Assembly: GCF_003075075.1 (NCBI RefSeq)
Contig: NZ_QCYM01000001.1
Span: 434,001-498,000, forward strand
Length of the DNA: 64,000 nt
Source of the DNA: Labrenzia sp. 011
GTDB lineage: Bacteria; Pseudomonadota; Alphaproteobacteria; Rhizobiales; Stappiaceae
Reading direction: 5' to 3'
The notes under the pieces were generated by a model. That model made no database searches. It was not told where the DNA came from and saw only the letters and a program-made list of their open reading frames with translations. How positions within the stretch are numbered: the stretch's first letter is position 1; each line of letters starts with the position of its first letter. The translations under genes and the position numbers were made by a program. Shown piece by piece: positions 36,601-44,716 of this stretch.

Positions 36601-37299
36601 CTGAAGTCGCAGGTTGTCGGCCAGTGTCAGGGGATCGTCGGCAGGAACTTCCCCTTCACCAACGGGCGTTCGGAAGTTCCGATGACCGAATTCGCCAAAC
36701 TGTTCTCGCCCTCGGGGATCATGCAGCGATTTTTCGACGAAAACCTGAAACCCCTGGTCGATACCTCGGTGCGGCCGTGGACGTGGAAACCGGAAGTCTC
36801 GCAATCGGACCGGCTGTCCAACGCCACCTTGCGTCAGTTCGAGCGTGCTGACCTGATCAAGCAGGCCTTCTTTCCGACAGGAAACGCCTTTCCCTCCGTC
36901 GGTCTTCAGGTTGTTCCGCGTGCCTTGTCGCAACAGGCGGACGCCGCGAGCCTGGAGGTGAACGGCAACCTGGTTCTGGTCACGCGCGGACCGGGATTCA
37001 ACGCGGAGATCGAGCCGCTCCCGGCAAGTTTCGACTGGCCGAGCAACACGGCAACGCCGCGGGTCGTGCTGGTGATCCAGCCGGAAGTGCCGGGATACCG
37101 GTCGCGGCAGGAAATCCATGGCGACTGGGCCTTCTACCGTTTCATCCGCTCCAACCGGGTGAGCTCCGATCCGAACAAGTTCGTGGTCCGGGAAACGCTC
37201 GGCGGCCGGCAGGTGGCCTTCACGATCACCTTGCGGTCGAAACCCAATCCGTTCTTCCTGTCGGCTGTCGGGGACTTCAGCTGTCCGACGAGTTTTTAG
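33640..37299 (+). CDS. tssM: T6SS membrane protein TssM (IcmF)
   Basis: A 1219-aa inner-membrane protein. Two N-terminal membrane segments (about 2-25 and 43-65) precede a cytoplasmic NTPase-like domain with intact Walker A GPPGAGKTT (residues 120-128) and DTAGRYTTQD. A third membrane segment (about 431-453) leads to the large periplasmic IcmF-related region and C-terminal beta domain. It forms the trans-envelope channel with TssL. It lies 39 bases after tssL with AAGGCAG before the start. Confidence 0.96.
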   Translation: MKFWLGISAILIGILALVALIWFGGPFLAIAGVRPFEPLWVRLLLASLIVLTIGGWTAYRIYRRIAANRALEQEILQPKASDEDMEILSERMKDALKTLKTASGGGRTYLYDLPWYLMIGPPGAGKTTALVHSGLKFANARGKGEAQKLEGLGGTRYCDWWFAENAVLIDTAGRYTTQDSDAEHDREGWLGFLRMLRKARPRQPVNGVMVSISLEDLMTLSEEELKLHTDAIRSRLIELYKTLKIDFPVYVIFTKADTIAGFMEFFGSYPESRRNLVWGATFQTREKNKNMVAEVPAEFDLLVERLNEEMADRLQEEPDPRARLMLYGFPTQVAALRERMTGFLNAIFEPSRYYPNAVLRGFYFTSGTQTGTAIDRVIGSMSQAFGTAYQAAALSGQGKSYFLRDLLTKVIIGEAGWVTHNRQAVRMATAARIGAYAAIALVTIGLGTLWTVSYLNNRALIDETAKAVAAVRAEGEGVLDQRVVRDDSLRDTAYILSLLRALPAGYDSRNNPTPFMEKFGLSQRERLEAAGVTSYRSGLERLLRPRLLLRIEEQMTDVLDNRTGPGGQDIDDLYNLTKLYRMVAGDAPEIDKEQIKNSFRADFLQSFPGPQGEVLRNELNSHVGAMLDLDFGGNVLTSQLDGVLVAEVQRELARVSVAERGYALLKSRAKGLASENWIAEERGGPDMETVFETENGDTLDTVSVDKFFTYPGFHLTVLPNLAGIREELKRDNWVFGDIGEADAFADQYQSLPGEILSLYTRDFIEAWEDALGNLKFKSMRDDKPLYTALQAVSAPTSPVVQILESIRRETLLTQDLSSQGIAGISSGGEAQDAGGEAAQKIFQRYVLDSSGGLKRIGLEAGIKALAPNGVSGALGAVSGGGGGGPEIIPGKAIEDHFRPYHVLVEGENSRKIDALLVNFKNILDNLLVVANNPLQSETANSNVQIQASLLRSNATRFPNPFDKLILQAAKEFDEEFKETSITQLNEKLKSQVVGQCQGIVGRNFPFTNGRSEVPMTEFAKLFSPSGIMQRFFDENLKPLVDTSVRPWTWKPEVSQSDRLSNATLRQFERADLIKQAFFPTGNAFPSVGLQVVPRALSQQADAASLEVNGNLVLVTRGPGFNAEIEPLPASFDWPSNTATPRVVLVIQPEVPGYRSRQEIHGDWAFYRFIRSNRVSSDPNKFVVRETLGGRQVAFTITLRSKPNPFFLSAVGDFSCPTSF

Positions 37300-37302
37300 G
37301 GC

Positions 37303-37998
37303 ATGGCAGGCGGGACGGCCGGCAGCGGCTATTTTGGCAAATTGCCGGCGCGGGCCGACTTCGTGACCGGTTCCTGCCCGGCAGGGTTCCTGAGGCTGTG
37401 GGAGCCGTTCCTGATCCAGGGGCTTGCGCAGTCCCGGCTGGAGCTGAAAGACGCCTGGGAGGAGGCCTATATGACCATGCCGCTTTGGCGATTCTGGGTA
37501 AAACCCACGGACGGCGGCAGACTTGAAAGCGCCGTGGCCGGAGTTTTCATGCCCAATGTGGATCGGGTCGGGCGGAAATTCCCCCTGACGGTGGTCGCAC
37601 CCGTCAACCCGGCGGAGCAGGAGGGCGGCAGGCCCGTCGGTGACTGGTACGAGGCGACCGAAGCGATCCTGCTGCAGACATTGCGGGAGGATGCCGGTCT
37701 GGACGGATTTCGCGACGCGGTGGATGGTCTCGGCCTGCCGGCGGAGACGGCTCCGGCGGATGCTCCCTCCGGCACGCCCGAGCTTGCGGCAATGGAGGAA
37801 ACCGGGAGGTGGCTCAGTGCCGGTTTTCGCTGCCGGGCAGGGGATCGCGAATATGCGTTTGCCTGTGCCGGCCTGCCGCATGCGACAGCCTTCCGCTGGC
37901 TGATACTACCGGAAAACCATGGTGGCACGGTTGCCGGCGATGAAGACGGAGCAGGGACAACTCGTGGGCTGTATCATCCGGAGGACAGTCGGACATGA
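37303..37998 (+). CDS. tagF: T6SS regulator TagF (ImpM)
   Basis: A 231-aa cytoplasmic post-translational repressor. It opens GYFGKLPARADFVTG, the diagnostic TagF motif (GxxGKlPxxGDF). The C-terminal 60 residues are a divergent extension. In Agrobacterium TagF is fused to PppA; here the two are separate but overlap by 4 bases, a split form of the same pair. TagF is known to bind Fha and block assembly. Confidence 0.9.
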   Translation: MAGGTAGSGYFGKLPARADFVTGSCPAGFLRLWEPFLIQGLAQSRLELKDAWEEAYMTMPLWRFWVKPTDGGRLESAVAGVFMPNVDRVGRKFPLTVVAPVNPAEQEGGRPVGDWYEATEAILLQTLREDAGLDGFRDAVDGLGLPAETAPADAPSGTPELAAMEETGRWLSAGFRCRAGDREYAFACAGLPHATAFRWLILPENHGGTVAGDEDGAGTTRGLYHPEDSRT

Positions 37999-38762
37999 TC
38001 GGGAAAACTCAGGAAGCCCTTCGCGGATTCGCGGTCGGGGTCACGCACACCGGACGGGTGCGGGAAGAAAATCAGGACACCTATTTCGTTGACGAAGGCA
38101 AGGGCGTTTTTGCGGTCATGGACGGGGCTGGAGGACTGAGTGGCGGGGCAATGGCCTCGGATCTCGTCAGACAGGCCCTTTGCAACATCTCCCGCCCGCG
38201 CAGTGCCGAGGATCTGCTGGAACAGTTCGAAAGCCGCGTGATCGTCGCAAAGGACCGGATAGAAAGTGCGGCCGACCGGGCCGAAAACGGTCCCATGGGG
38301 ACAACTATTGCCGCGCTTCTGACCTACGATACAAACTTTGCCTGCATCTGGGCGGGGGACAGCCGGGTCTACCGGTTCAGGAACGGTCAGCTGGAGCAAT
38401 TGACCACGGATCACACCGAGGCCCAGGAGCTGGTGGACCAGAATGTCCTGACCGAGGAGGAGGCCAAGACTTTCGCGCGGCGTCATGTCATAACCCACGC
38501 GATCGGTTCCGGTCTGGATCTCGAGCTGGAAATGGTTTCCGGCAATCTGCTGCCGGGCGACCGCTTTCTGCTATGTTCGGACGGATTGACAGGGCATCTG
38601 GACGATGCCGTGATCGGAACCTTCCTGATGAACGGTGCACCGAACGCGGCCGCGCAATGCCTGATCAAGGGGGCGCTCGATGGAGGCGGCTCGGACAATG
38701 TGACCGTGGTGATCGTGGATATTGACCGCGTTGCCGCGGGTGAAGGAGCTACCGACAGATGA
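37995..38762 (+). CDS. pppA: PP2C-type Ser/Thr phosphatase (PppA)
   Basis: A 255-aa metal-dependent phosphatase that reverses PpkA phosphorylation. PP2C motifs are in order: GRVREENQDTYF, FAVMDGAGG (usual DGMGG), GTTIAAL, GDSRVYRF, LCSDGLT and SDNVTVV, so all metal-binding Asp residues are present. The start overlaps tagF and the stop overlaps ppkA by 4 bases each. Confidence 0.93.
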   Translation: MIGKTQEALRGFAVGVTHTGRVREENQDTYFVDEGKGVFAVMDGAGGLSGGAMASDLVRQALCNISRPRSAEDLLEQFESRVIVAKDRIESAADRAENGPMGTTIAALLTYDTNFACIWAGDSRVYRFRNGQLEQLTTDHTEAQELVDQNVLTEEEAKTFARRHVITHAIGSGLDLELEMVSGNLLPGDRFLLCSDGLTGHLDDAVIGTFLMNGAPNAAAQCLIKGALDGGGSDNVTVVIVDIDRVAAGEGATDR

Positions 38763-40684
38763 GCCCTGCTCAGAACTTGCTGCCGAAAGGAACACGGCTC
38801 AACAATCTTTACGAGATTGAAGAGCATATCGCCGACGGCGGCATTGGCACCGTGTATCGGGCTCGGGATGTGGAAAGCGGCGACCCGGTCGCCATCAAGG
38901 TGCTGCTGGCGAGTTTCGCCAGGGATCCGATGATCCTCGATCTGTTCAAGCGCGAAGCCAAGATCCTGCGAAAACTGAAGCATGATGCGCTGACGCAGTA
39001 TTTCGTCTTCGCCAAGGAGCCGACGCTCGGCATCTATTATCTGGCCATGGAATTTGTCGCCGGTCCGTCCCTGAGCAAGCGGATCGAAGCCGGTCCCCTT
39101 GAGCCCGAAGCGGTCTATCGTCTCCTCCACAGGGTCGCCTCGGCGCTTCAGGCCGTCCACGACCGGGAAGTCATCCATCGCGACCTTTCGCCGGACAACA
39201 TCATCCTGCAGAACGGCGATGTCGGTCAGGCCAAGATCATCGATTTCGGCATTTCCCGGTCCAATACCGGCGGCCCGACGATCATCGGCGACGGTTTCGC
39301 CGGCAAGGTGAACTACGTATCCCCCGAGCAGGTGGGCATTTACGACGGCAAGGTTACCCCGCGCAGCGACATCTATTCGCTCGGTCTTGTTCTGGCGGAG
39401 GCGCTGACGGGCAAACAGATCGACATGGGCGGCACCCAGGTGCAGATCGTCGAAAAACGACGTCAGGTGCCCGCGCTCGACGGAATCGACGCCCGGTTCC
39501 GTCCGCTGCTGGAAGCTATGCTGCAGCCCGATCCGGCCAACCGACCGGCGTCCATGGCGGAAATTGCCGAATGGACGCTCGGTGCCCCCATGACCCGGCG
39601 CGTTCAGGAGGCGACGATCATCCGGCCCTCTGGACCGCCGCCGGAACAATCCGCGCTCGACGAAACACCACCGCCGGTCAGATGGGGCCGTCGCATTCTT
39701 GTCGCCGTGTCCCTTCTGGGCTTTGCGGGGCTCGGGGCAGGCGGGGTCTATTTTCTCGCCGGCCAGACGGTGCCGGATCTGGAAGACAAGCCGGTTCTGG
39801 TGGCCGCGCCGCGCGAAAACGCACCTGCAGCCCCGGTGCGCCTGGAAACGCCGGATCCCGGGACGGACCAGACGCAAACGGGACCGGCCAGTCCCGGACA
39901 GACAGATCCTTCCGTCCCCCCTGTTGTGGATCTCCCGGCAAGCGGGGGACAGACTTCCGGGGCGCAGGAGAGCGGGAGCGACGCGGTCTCGCAGGAAACC
40001 GGCGATCAGGTTGCCAATATCGCACCGCCGGACATTCCCGTGAATGAGGACCCGCCGGAGGCGGTGAATCCGGAAGACCGTATCCGCAATTTCGTCCGCA
40101 GCTATCAGGCGGGGGACTGCATGTATCTGCAGCCGGTGGAGATCGCCAGTCGCAAGGCGGAAATCGAGGGATTTGCCTCACGCACACCGCCATTCATCAG
40201 TTTCGACAGTGATTTCACCGAAAGCCAGGGCTTCGAAGCCAAGATTCAGGTCAATCTCGTCACCGACGCGCAATGCCCGGCCATCGCGTTCCTGAGGGCA
40301 ACACCTCAGGGGGGCGCAAAGACGAAGCTCTACCTGGATATGCAACGTACCGTCATTCCGAACGGCGAGAACATGGCCGGGCGGATATCCGGCCATGACC
40401 CGGCCACCGGTGGTCTCGGTCTGCTTTATATTTCCAGCACCGGCGAAGTGGTCAACCTGTCGCCCTATATCCAGAGCGATGACGGCGGCGCCGGGTTCGT
40501 GGTTCCGCTCAGTCTCAATAGCTCGTCGGAGGAAACCGGCCTGGTCATCGCCATGGTCGGACCGGACATCGCCTCTGCACTTCGAAGCCGGAGCGAAAAA
40601 CAGGCAAAGCCATTCTTTGAAAGCCTGTCGCAGGATGTGCCGGTTCTGCGGGCGACCGCGACGACGATCAAGGTCGTGCCGTGA
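38759..40684 (+). CDS. ppkA: T6SS Ser/Thr protein kinase PpkA with periplasmic sensor domain
   Basis: A 641-aa receptor kinase. The kinase domain (about 15-280) keeps VAIK Lys47, HRDLSPDN with Asp142, and DFG Asp162, so it should be active. A juxtamembrane stretch carries EATIIRPSG (Thr286); one membrane segment spans about 313-335; a Pro/Gln-rich linker follows. The periplasmic C-terminus (about 439-641) begins FVRSYQAGDC and contains QGFEAKIQVNLVTDAQC, a domain also found in the TonB-like protein two genes downstream. Two conserved Cys could pair. It ends the coupled tagF-pppA-ppkA unit. Confidence 0.93.
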   Translation: MSPAQNLLPKGTRLNNLYEIEEHIADGGIGTVYRARDVESGDPVAIKVLLASFARDPMILDLFKREAKILRKLKHDALTQYFVFAKEPTLGIYYLAMEFVAGPSLSKRIEAGPLEPEAVYRLLHRVASALQAVHDREVIHRDLSPDNIILQNGDVGQAKIIDFGISRSNTGGPTIIGDGFAGKVNYVSPEQVGIYDGKVTPRSDIYSLGLVLAEALTGKQIDMGGTQVQIVEKRRQVPALDGIDARFRPLLEAMLQPDPANRPASMAEIAEWTLGAPMTRRVQEATIIRPSGPPPEQSALDETPPPVRWGRRILVAVSLLGFAGLGAGGVYFLAGQTVPDLEDKPVLVAAPRENAPAAPVRLETPDPGTDQTQTGPASPGQTDPSVPPVVDLPASGGQTSGAQESGSDAVSQETGDQVANIAPPDIPVNEDPPEAVNPEDRIRNFVRSYQAGDCMYLQPVEIASRKAEIEGFASRTPPFISFDSDFTESQGFEAKIQVNLVTDAQCPAIAFLRATPQGGAKTKLYLDMQRTVIPNGENMAGRISGHDPATGGLGLLYISSTGEVVNLSPYIQSDDGGAGFVVPLSLNSSSEETGLVIAMVGPDIASALRSRSEKQAKPFFESLSQDVPVLRATATTIKVVP

Positions 40685-40722
40685 ACAGGCCGGGGGACTC
40701 GTGACAGGGGCGTGAAACAGGC

Positions 40723-41145
40723 ATGAAGCGGTATACGAAACCCATCCATCTTCCCCGGGCCATGGCGCATCGGGCGGCCGACAGTTCGCTGGCCCTGATC
40801 AATGTGGTGTTTCTGCTGCTGGTGTTTCTTCTGGTCGCCGGAACCCTGAAACCCACACTGCCTGAGCATTTTGAATGGGCGGAGACATCTTCCGGGACGG
40901 GAAACGGCAGTATTCAGGGAAGCCTCGTTCTGGTTCGCAGCGGTGAGGTGTGGTTCGAGGGCGAGCGGCTGGAGGCTGCCCAGCTCGAGACTTTTCTGCA
41001 GGGCGTTTCCGATGAGACGGACAGATTGGCGGTTCAGGTCGACAAACGCGCGAAAATGGAGGCCGTCGCAGCCCTTGCGGACAGGCTCAGGGCAAATGGC
41101 ATCAAGCATCTGACGCTGGTAACGATCGAGGCGGATGGGCCGTGA
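40723..41145 (+). CDS. ExbD/TolR-like protein lacking the membrane Asp
   Basis: A 140-aa protein with a cytosolic basic N-terminus, one membrane helix (about 23-42) and a periplasmic ExbD/TolR domain. The membrane motif reads SLALINVVFLLLVFLL: Asn27 stands where ExbD, TolR and MotB carry the proton-transferring Asp, so it should not conduct protons alone. It lies 38 bases after ppkA and overlaps the TonB-like gene by 4 bases, so it is part of the T6SS plus arm. It is the same length as the second ExbD at 44717, which keeps the Asp. Confidence 0.82.
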   Translation: MKRYTKPIHLPRAMAHRAADSSLALINVVFLLLVFLLVAGTLKPTLPEHFEWAETSSGTGNGSIQGSLVLVRSGEVWFEGERLEAAQLETFLQGVSDETDRLAVQVDKRAKMEAVAALADRLRANGIKHLTLVTIEADGP

Positions 41146-42812
41146 GTGCGGCGCCGTACAATGATGACGGTCAGTGGGACATTCCGGGGTTCCTGTGGCC
41201 GGCAGTTCTCGGTACTTCGGTCGCCATCCATATTTCGGTTCTGATCTACGGCCTGCCGGATATGTCGTTTCTTCCGGACGAGCCGGTGCCGCAGCATGAA
41301 ACCGAGGTCATCATTGAAAGCGGCGGTCTGACGTTTGCCCCCGTGCCCGCCGTCGAGAGTGAGGCTTCTCAGACAGCCGTCCCGGGAGCGGCGCCTGTCG
41401 TATCCTCCTCGGCAACGCCGCAACCGGTTCTTCCGGCACCGGTTGTTTCCGCCCGACCGGTGGAAGGGGACGCCTTGCAGCCGGTCAAGCCGGAAGCGTC
41501 CCGGCCCGACAGGCCGCAACCTTCCAAGGCTCCGGTCCTGCAGGCTGTCGCAGCGGCAAAACCTCAGGCAAGCCCGGTGGCCACGGCTCCGGTTGTGCCC
41601 GCACAACAGCCTCAAACCCTGACGGCCCTGCGTCCGGTCGACCAGACCCTGACACCCGCTCAACAGGTGGCGGTCGCGGAGCCGGGCCCGGTCGCGCGTG
41701 CTGGTGCGGCTCAGGTCGGCGGGCGCATCGTCAAGCCGGCTGTTTCGCTTGTCTCACCGGTAACCGGCCCGCCCTCCGGGAATGCGGAAGCACCAGAGCC
41801 CGTGCCGCAAAATTCGAATGTCCGTCCGGCTCAAGACAGTGTCGCGCTCGTCGCAGCTCCTTCGGCTCCGAAGGCAGCGGTTTCGGCACCAAAGAAGCTC
41901 GTGCCGGTGAGCGGGGCCAGGGTTGGTGCGGTCGGTACAGGAGGAGCTGTTTCGGGCTCCGGCCAGACCGGCACCGGACCGGTTCAGGCCGTCAGGCCCG
42001 TGGAGCAGCAGATCGCCACGCTTCGCCCCGCCGAGGAGGATGTCACGGCCATAGACCCTGCACGGCCCGAAATATCTGCTGTTCCGGCAGCGCCGCAGAC
42101 GTCGGAACCGGCCCAGGGCGTTGCACCGGTCGAGGTCGCGAGCATCGATCCGCTGGCGAAGGTCTCCGGTTATGTTGCCAGCTACGATCCGGGCGACTGT
42201 GCTCATCTGACCGTCATGTCGGCCGGCGCCGACAGCGCGGCGGTCACCGCCTATGGAGCCGGTATTGCGCCGTTTGCCATTTTCGACCAGCGTTTTGCCG
42301 CCGATCAGGGCTATGAGGCGAAAATCGAAGTACGCCTGGTGACCAGAGAGCAGTGCGCTCTGCTGAACGCACTTGGCGTGTCGGAAGGCGTCGAGGCGGC
42401 CGGACTTGTGGAACTGGACAGGACGATCGTTGCCAGCGGAACCAGGGTTTCCGGGGTCGTTCAGCGGGATCTGCCGCTGGACCGGATCGCCGCGGCGGAA
42501 GGGACCGGCGTATCCTTGAACGGAAAGGGACCGCCGGAGCTCTATCTGATTGACGATGGCGGACAGATCCACGACGGCCGAGCCTATATCCTTCCGGCAT
42601 CAAATGCGCTGACCGCGGGCGGATGGCGCTTTTCCGTGCCTGTCACGCTTCTGTCGAAACAGGAGAGCGAGACAGCGCTTCTGCTCGCCATCTGGAACCG
42701 GCCGGAGGACCGTCAACCTGAAGGGTTTTCCAGTCTACCTGCCGACCGGGTCGCCGAGGTCCTGTCCGCACCCGGGGTCTATTCCCTGACGGCATTCAAG
42801 GTAACCCGCTGA
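41142..42812 (+). CDS. TonB-like membrane protein with PpkA-type periplasmic domain
   Basis: A 556-aa protein with TonB architecture. A single N-terminal membrane helix (about 17-37) includes SVAIH, i.e. Ser26-x3-His30, the Ser/His spacing that couples TonB to ExbB/ExbD. A long Pro/Ala/Val-rich periplasmic linker (about 60-335) follows. The C-terminus is not the TonB fold; residues about 337-556 (YVASYDPGDC, QGYEAKIEVRLVTREQC) are homologous to the periplasmic domain of PpkA. The start GTG overlaps exbD. It converges on exbB with 11 bases between stops. Role inferred: energised partner or competitor of the kinase sensor. Confidence 0.78.
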   Translation: MSAAPYNDDGQWDIPGFLWPAVLGTSVAIHISVLIYGLPDMSFLPDEPVPQHETEVIIESGGLTFAPVPAVESEASQTAVPGAAPVVSSSATPQPVLPAPVVSARPVEGDALQPVKPEASRPDRPQPSKAPVLQAVAAAKPQASPVATAPVVPAQQPQTLTALRPVDQTLTPAQQVAVAEPGPVARAGAAQVGGRIVKPAVSLVSPVTGPPSGNAEAPEPVPQNSNVRPAQDSVALVAAPSAPKAAVSAPKKLVPVSGARVGAVGTGGAVSGSGQTGTGPVQAVRPVEQQIATLRPAEEDVTAIDPARPEISAVPAAPQTSEPAQGVAPVEVASIDPLAKVSGYVASYDPGDCAHLTVMSAGADSAAVTAYGAGIAPFAIFDQRFAADQGYEAKIEVRLVTREQCALLNALGVSEGVEAAGLVELDRTIVASGTRVSGVVQRDLPLDRIAAAEGTGVSLNGKGPPELYLIDDGGQIHDGRAYILPASNALTAGGWRFSVPVTLLSKQESETALLLAIWNRPEDRQPEGFSSLPADRVAEVLSAPGVYSLTAFKVTR

Positions 42813-42823
42813 CATGATCGTCG

Positions 42824-43507
42824 TCAGGCGGTTGAGGAGGCCGGGTCTGACATGCTTCCGGACCCGGCGGTGAAGACACCCGTCAGCAGCACTTCGATCG
42901 CGACCCGTTCCTTTTCCAGCCGCGTTTCGAACCAAGTGACTGCCACGGAAACAGGTATGGCGACGGCCAGGCCGCAAGCTGTGGTGAGCAGCGCGACCCA
43001 GATGCCGCCCGCAAGGGTGGCCGGATTGGCCGCGGCGCCGGAGTCCTGCAGGGTCTGGAAGGTTTCGATCATGCCGAGAACCGTCCCGAAAAGCCCGAGC
43101 AACGGCGAGATCTGGGTGATCAGATCCAGAGCCCGCAGCCAGCTTGCCAGACCGAAAAGCCGGTCGGCGGCCCGGGCGGAAATTTCTTCCCTCAGTCGCT
43201 CTTCCCGGATGTCACGTTCCTGGGAAGACAGTGACTGCCGGTCCAGCAACTGAATTGCGTCCATCGCGTTTCGGACTAGGGCGGCGGACAGGGAGCGGTC
43301 CTTGAGAAGATTCTGGGCCGCTTTGTTTCTCTCGCCCGTGCGCCATTGGGCGACGGCGCGCCGGACCTGGCCATGGCGACCGACACGGGCGCTTGAGAAC
43401 TGGAACGCCTTGGCGAGGATCACCGCAAGCGCGGCAACGGATATCCCCAGAAGGACAAGGACAACCGGTCCCCCGAGTTCGAGCAAAGAGGAAGAGGTCT
43501 CAATCAT
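42824..43507 (-). CDS. exbB: ExbB/TolQ/MotA-type proton channel subunit
   Basis: A 227-aa inner-membrane protein with the ExbB/TolQ layout: one membrane helix at about 10-32, a cytosolic loop, and two helices in the C-terminal third ([19 protein letters not shown] and the segment with [17 protein letters not shown]). These last two carry the conserved GLxGTVxGM and TxxGLxxAIP motifs. It is the channel partner for the two flanking ExbD proteins. It is on the opposite strand to both, last in a minus-strand group after the secreted protein and DUF1036. Confidence 0.87.
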   Translation of the reverse strand: MIETSSSLLELGGPVVLVLLGISVAALAVILAKAFQFSSARVGRHGQVRRAVAQWRTGERNKAAQNLLKDRSLSAALVRNAMDAIQLLDRQSLSSQERDIREERLREEISARAADRLFGLASWLRALDLITQISPLLGLFGTVLGMIETFQTLQDSGAAANPATLAGGIWVALLTTACGLAVAIPVSVAVTWFETRLEKERVAIEVLLTGVFTAGSGSMSDPASSTA

Positions 43508-43576
43508 GCGGCCGCTGTTTCCTTGTTCGTCCGAACACGGGACGGAGTCTCGCCTTGTGCTCTGAGTGCAGGCTCA

Positions 43577-44008
43577 TCAATCCCCGAACTGGATCGGGGT
43601 GCGGTTTTTCAGATCGAGTAGATCGAGGCAATAGACATCAGTGATGCTTGGCGGGACGCAGTTCAGGACATCGTTGATATGGAGGCGGGAAAGGCCATCA
43701 CACGGTTTTCCGGCAAGGTCGAACTGCAGCACCTTGGTTTTTCCGGCGGAAATCCTGGAAAAGTCGAGACGCAGGAACTGATCCACCAGACCATCCGTAT
43801 TGAAGGCGACCATTTCCAGGCCGAGCTGGTCGATCGGCCGTTCCAGACCGTTCGTGGCAATGACCGACAGGCGGCATCCGCCATCCTGCGTGGGCTGGAC
43901 ATGATTGAGCTCAAGTCCGATTTTTCCGGTCACATCCTGCGCCTGGACGGAGACTGCGAAAGCGGCTGACAAAATTCCAGCCAGGACAAACCTTATCGAA
44001 AAATGCAT
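43577..44008 (-). CDS. Small secreted protein of unknown function
   Basis: A 143-aa protein with a clear signal peptide (cleavage after SVQA) and GAGGGAG 5 bases before the ATG at 44008. The mature part is beta-rich with three or four Cys (GGCRLS, GKPCDG, LNCVPP, VYCLDLL), so disulfides are likely. It lies between DUF1036 and exbB on the same strand (69 bp before both stop-start gaps), so it is probably a periplasmic accessory of the Ton/Tol-like motor. No known family recognised. Confidence 0.72.
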   Translation of the reverse strand: MHFSIRFVLAGILSAAFAVSVQAQDVTGKIGLELNHVQPTQDGGCRLSVIATNGLERPIDQLGLEMVAFNTDGLVDQFLRLDFSRISAGKTKVLQFDLAGKPCDGLSRLHINDVLNCVPPSITDVYCLDLLDLKNRTPIQFGD

Positions 44009-44077
44009 GTAACTCCCTCGAAAATATGTGCCGACCGAAAAGGCGGGCCGGCACGATCCGATGCCCTGCAAACGGCG

Positions 44078-44530
44078 TCAGTCATAAGACAGCAGCACGG
44101 TCCAGTCCTGGGCTCCTTCGGTCTCGATCTGGAAAAAATCCGCCTCGATCAGGCCTCGTTGCCAGCACTGGTCACCGTCATACAAGACGAATTTTTCTTC
44201 CCGAATGCAAAGGGTAATGTCACCGCCAAGACGGCTTTCGCTGAAACCGTCCGCGACATGAAGATAATAGCGTTTGTTGGTCAGCGCCTCCTGGAGCACC
44301 TGGCTGCAGGCGTTCGAGGTGATTGTCCACCAGCCCTCTGTCCGCACACCTTCATCGGTTTCATACCCTATGGCGACATTCACGAGGTCAACGGACCCGT
44401 TGCAGACCCGCAAGCCGGCCTCGGCCATGTTCGGAAAGGCCAGAAAGGCACAGGAGGCCAGAAGCCCGGCTGCAGAATTCCGCCAGTGCCTGAGACCCTC
44501 GGTCCGATTTTTCAATGGCGGTGTTCGCAT
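44078..44530 (-). CDS. DUF1036 exported protein
   Basis: A 150-aa exported protein. After a signal-like hydrophobic stretch ending MAEA, the mature part begins GLRVCNGSVDLVNVAIGY and contains EGWWTITSNACSQVL and RYYLHVADG, the DUF1036 signature. It heads the minus-strand group DUF1036, small secreted protein, exbB, and diverges from the second exbD. Function of DUF1036 is not established; the context suggests an envelope role. Confidence 0.82.
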   Translation of the reverse strand: MRTPPLKNRTEGLRHWRNSAAGLLASCAFLAFPNMAEAGLRVCNGSVDLVNVAIGYETDEGVRTEGWWTITSNACSQVLQEALTNKRYYLHVADGFSESRLGGDITLCIREEKFVLYDGDQCWQRGLIEADFFQIETEGAQDWTVLLSYD

Positions 44531-44716
44531 CGTCGTGCTGACCCGGTTTCTTGCCTGTCAGGCACGCTACGGAAATGCGCTGCGCGGGTCAATTTCCCAT
44601 GACGCTCCGTTGCGCGCGACCGGCGCGGAAAAGTTGACGGAGTGATTGCGGCAGGGGCAGACTGCCGACAGTGGGGTGAAACCGCCTTGCGGCCACGCAT
44701 CACAAAGGCCCAGTTG

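Noticed and set aside
42824..43507. MotA (flagellar stator) identity for the proton-channel gene
   Set aside because: Length, three-helix layout and the neighbouring ExbD and TonB-like genes fit ExbB/TolQ; no MotB or flagellar gene is present.
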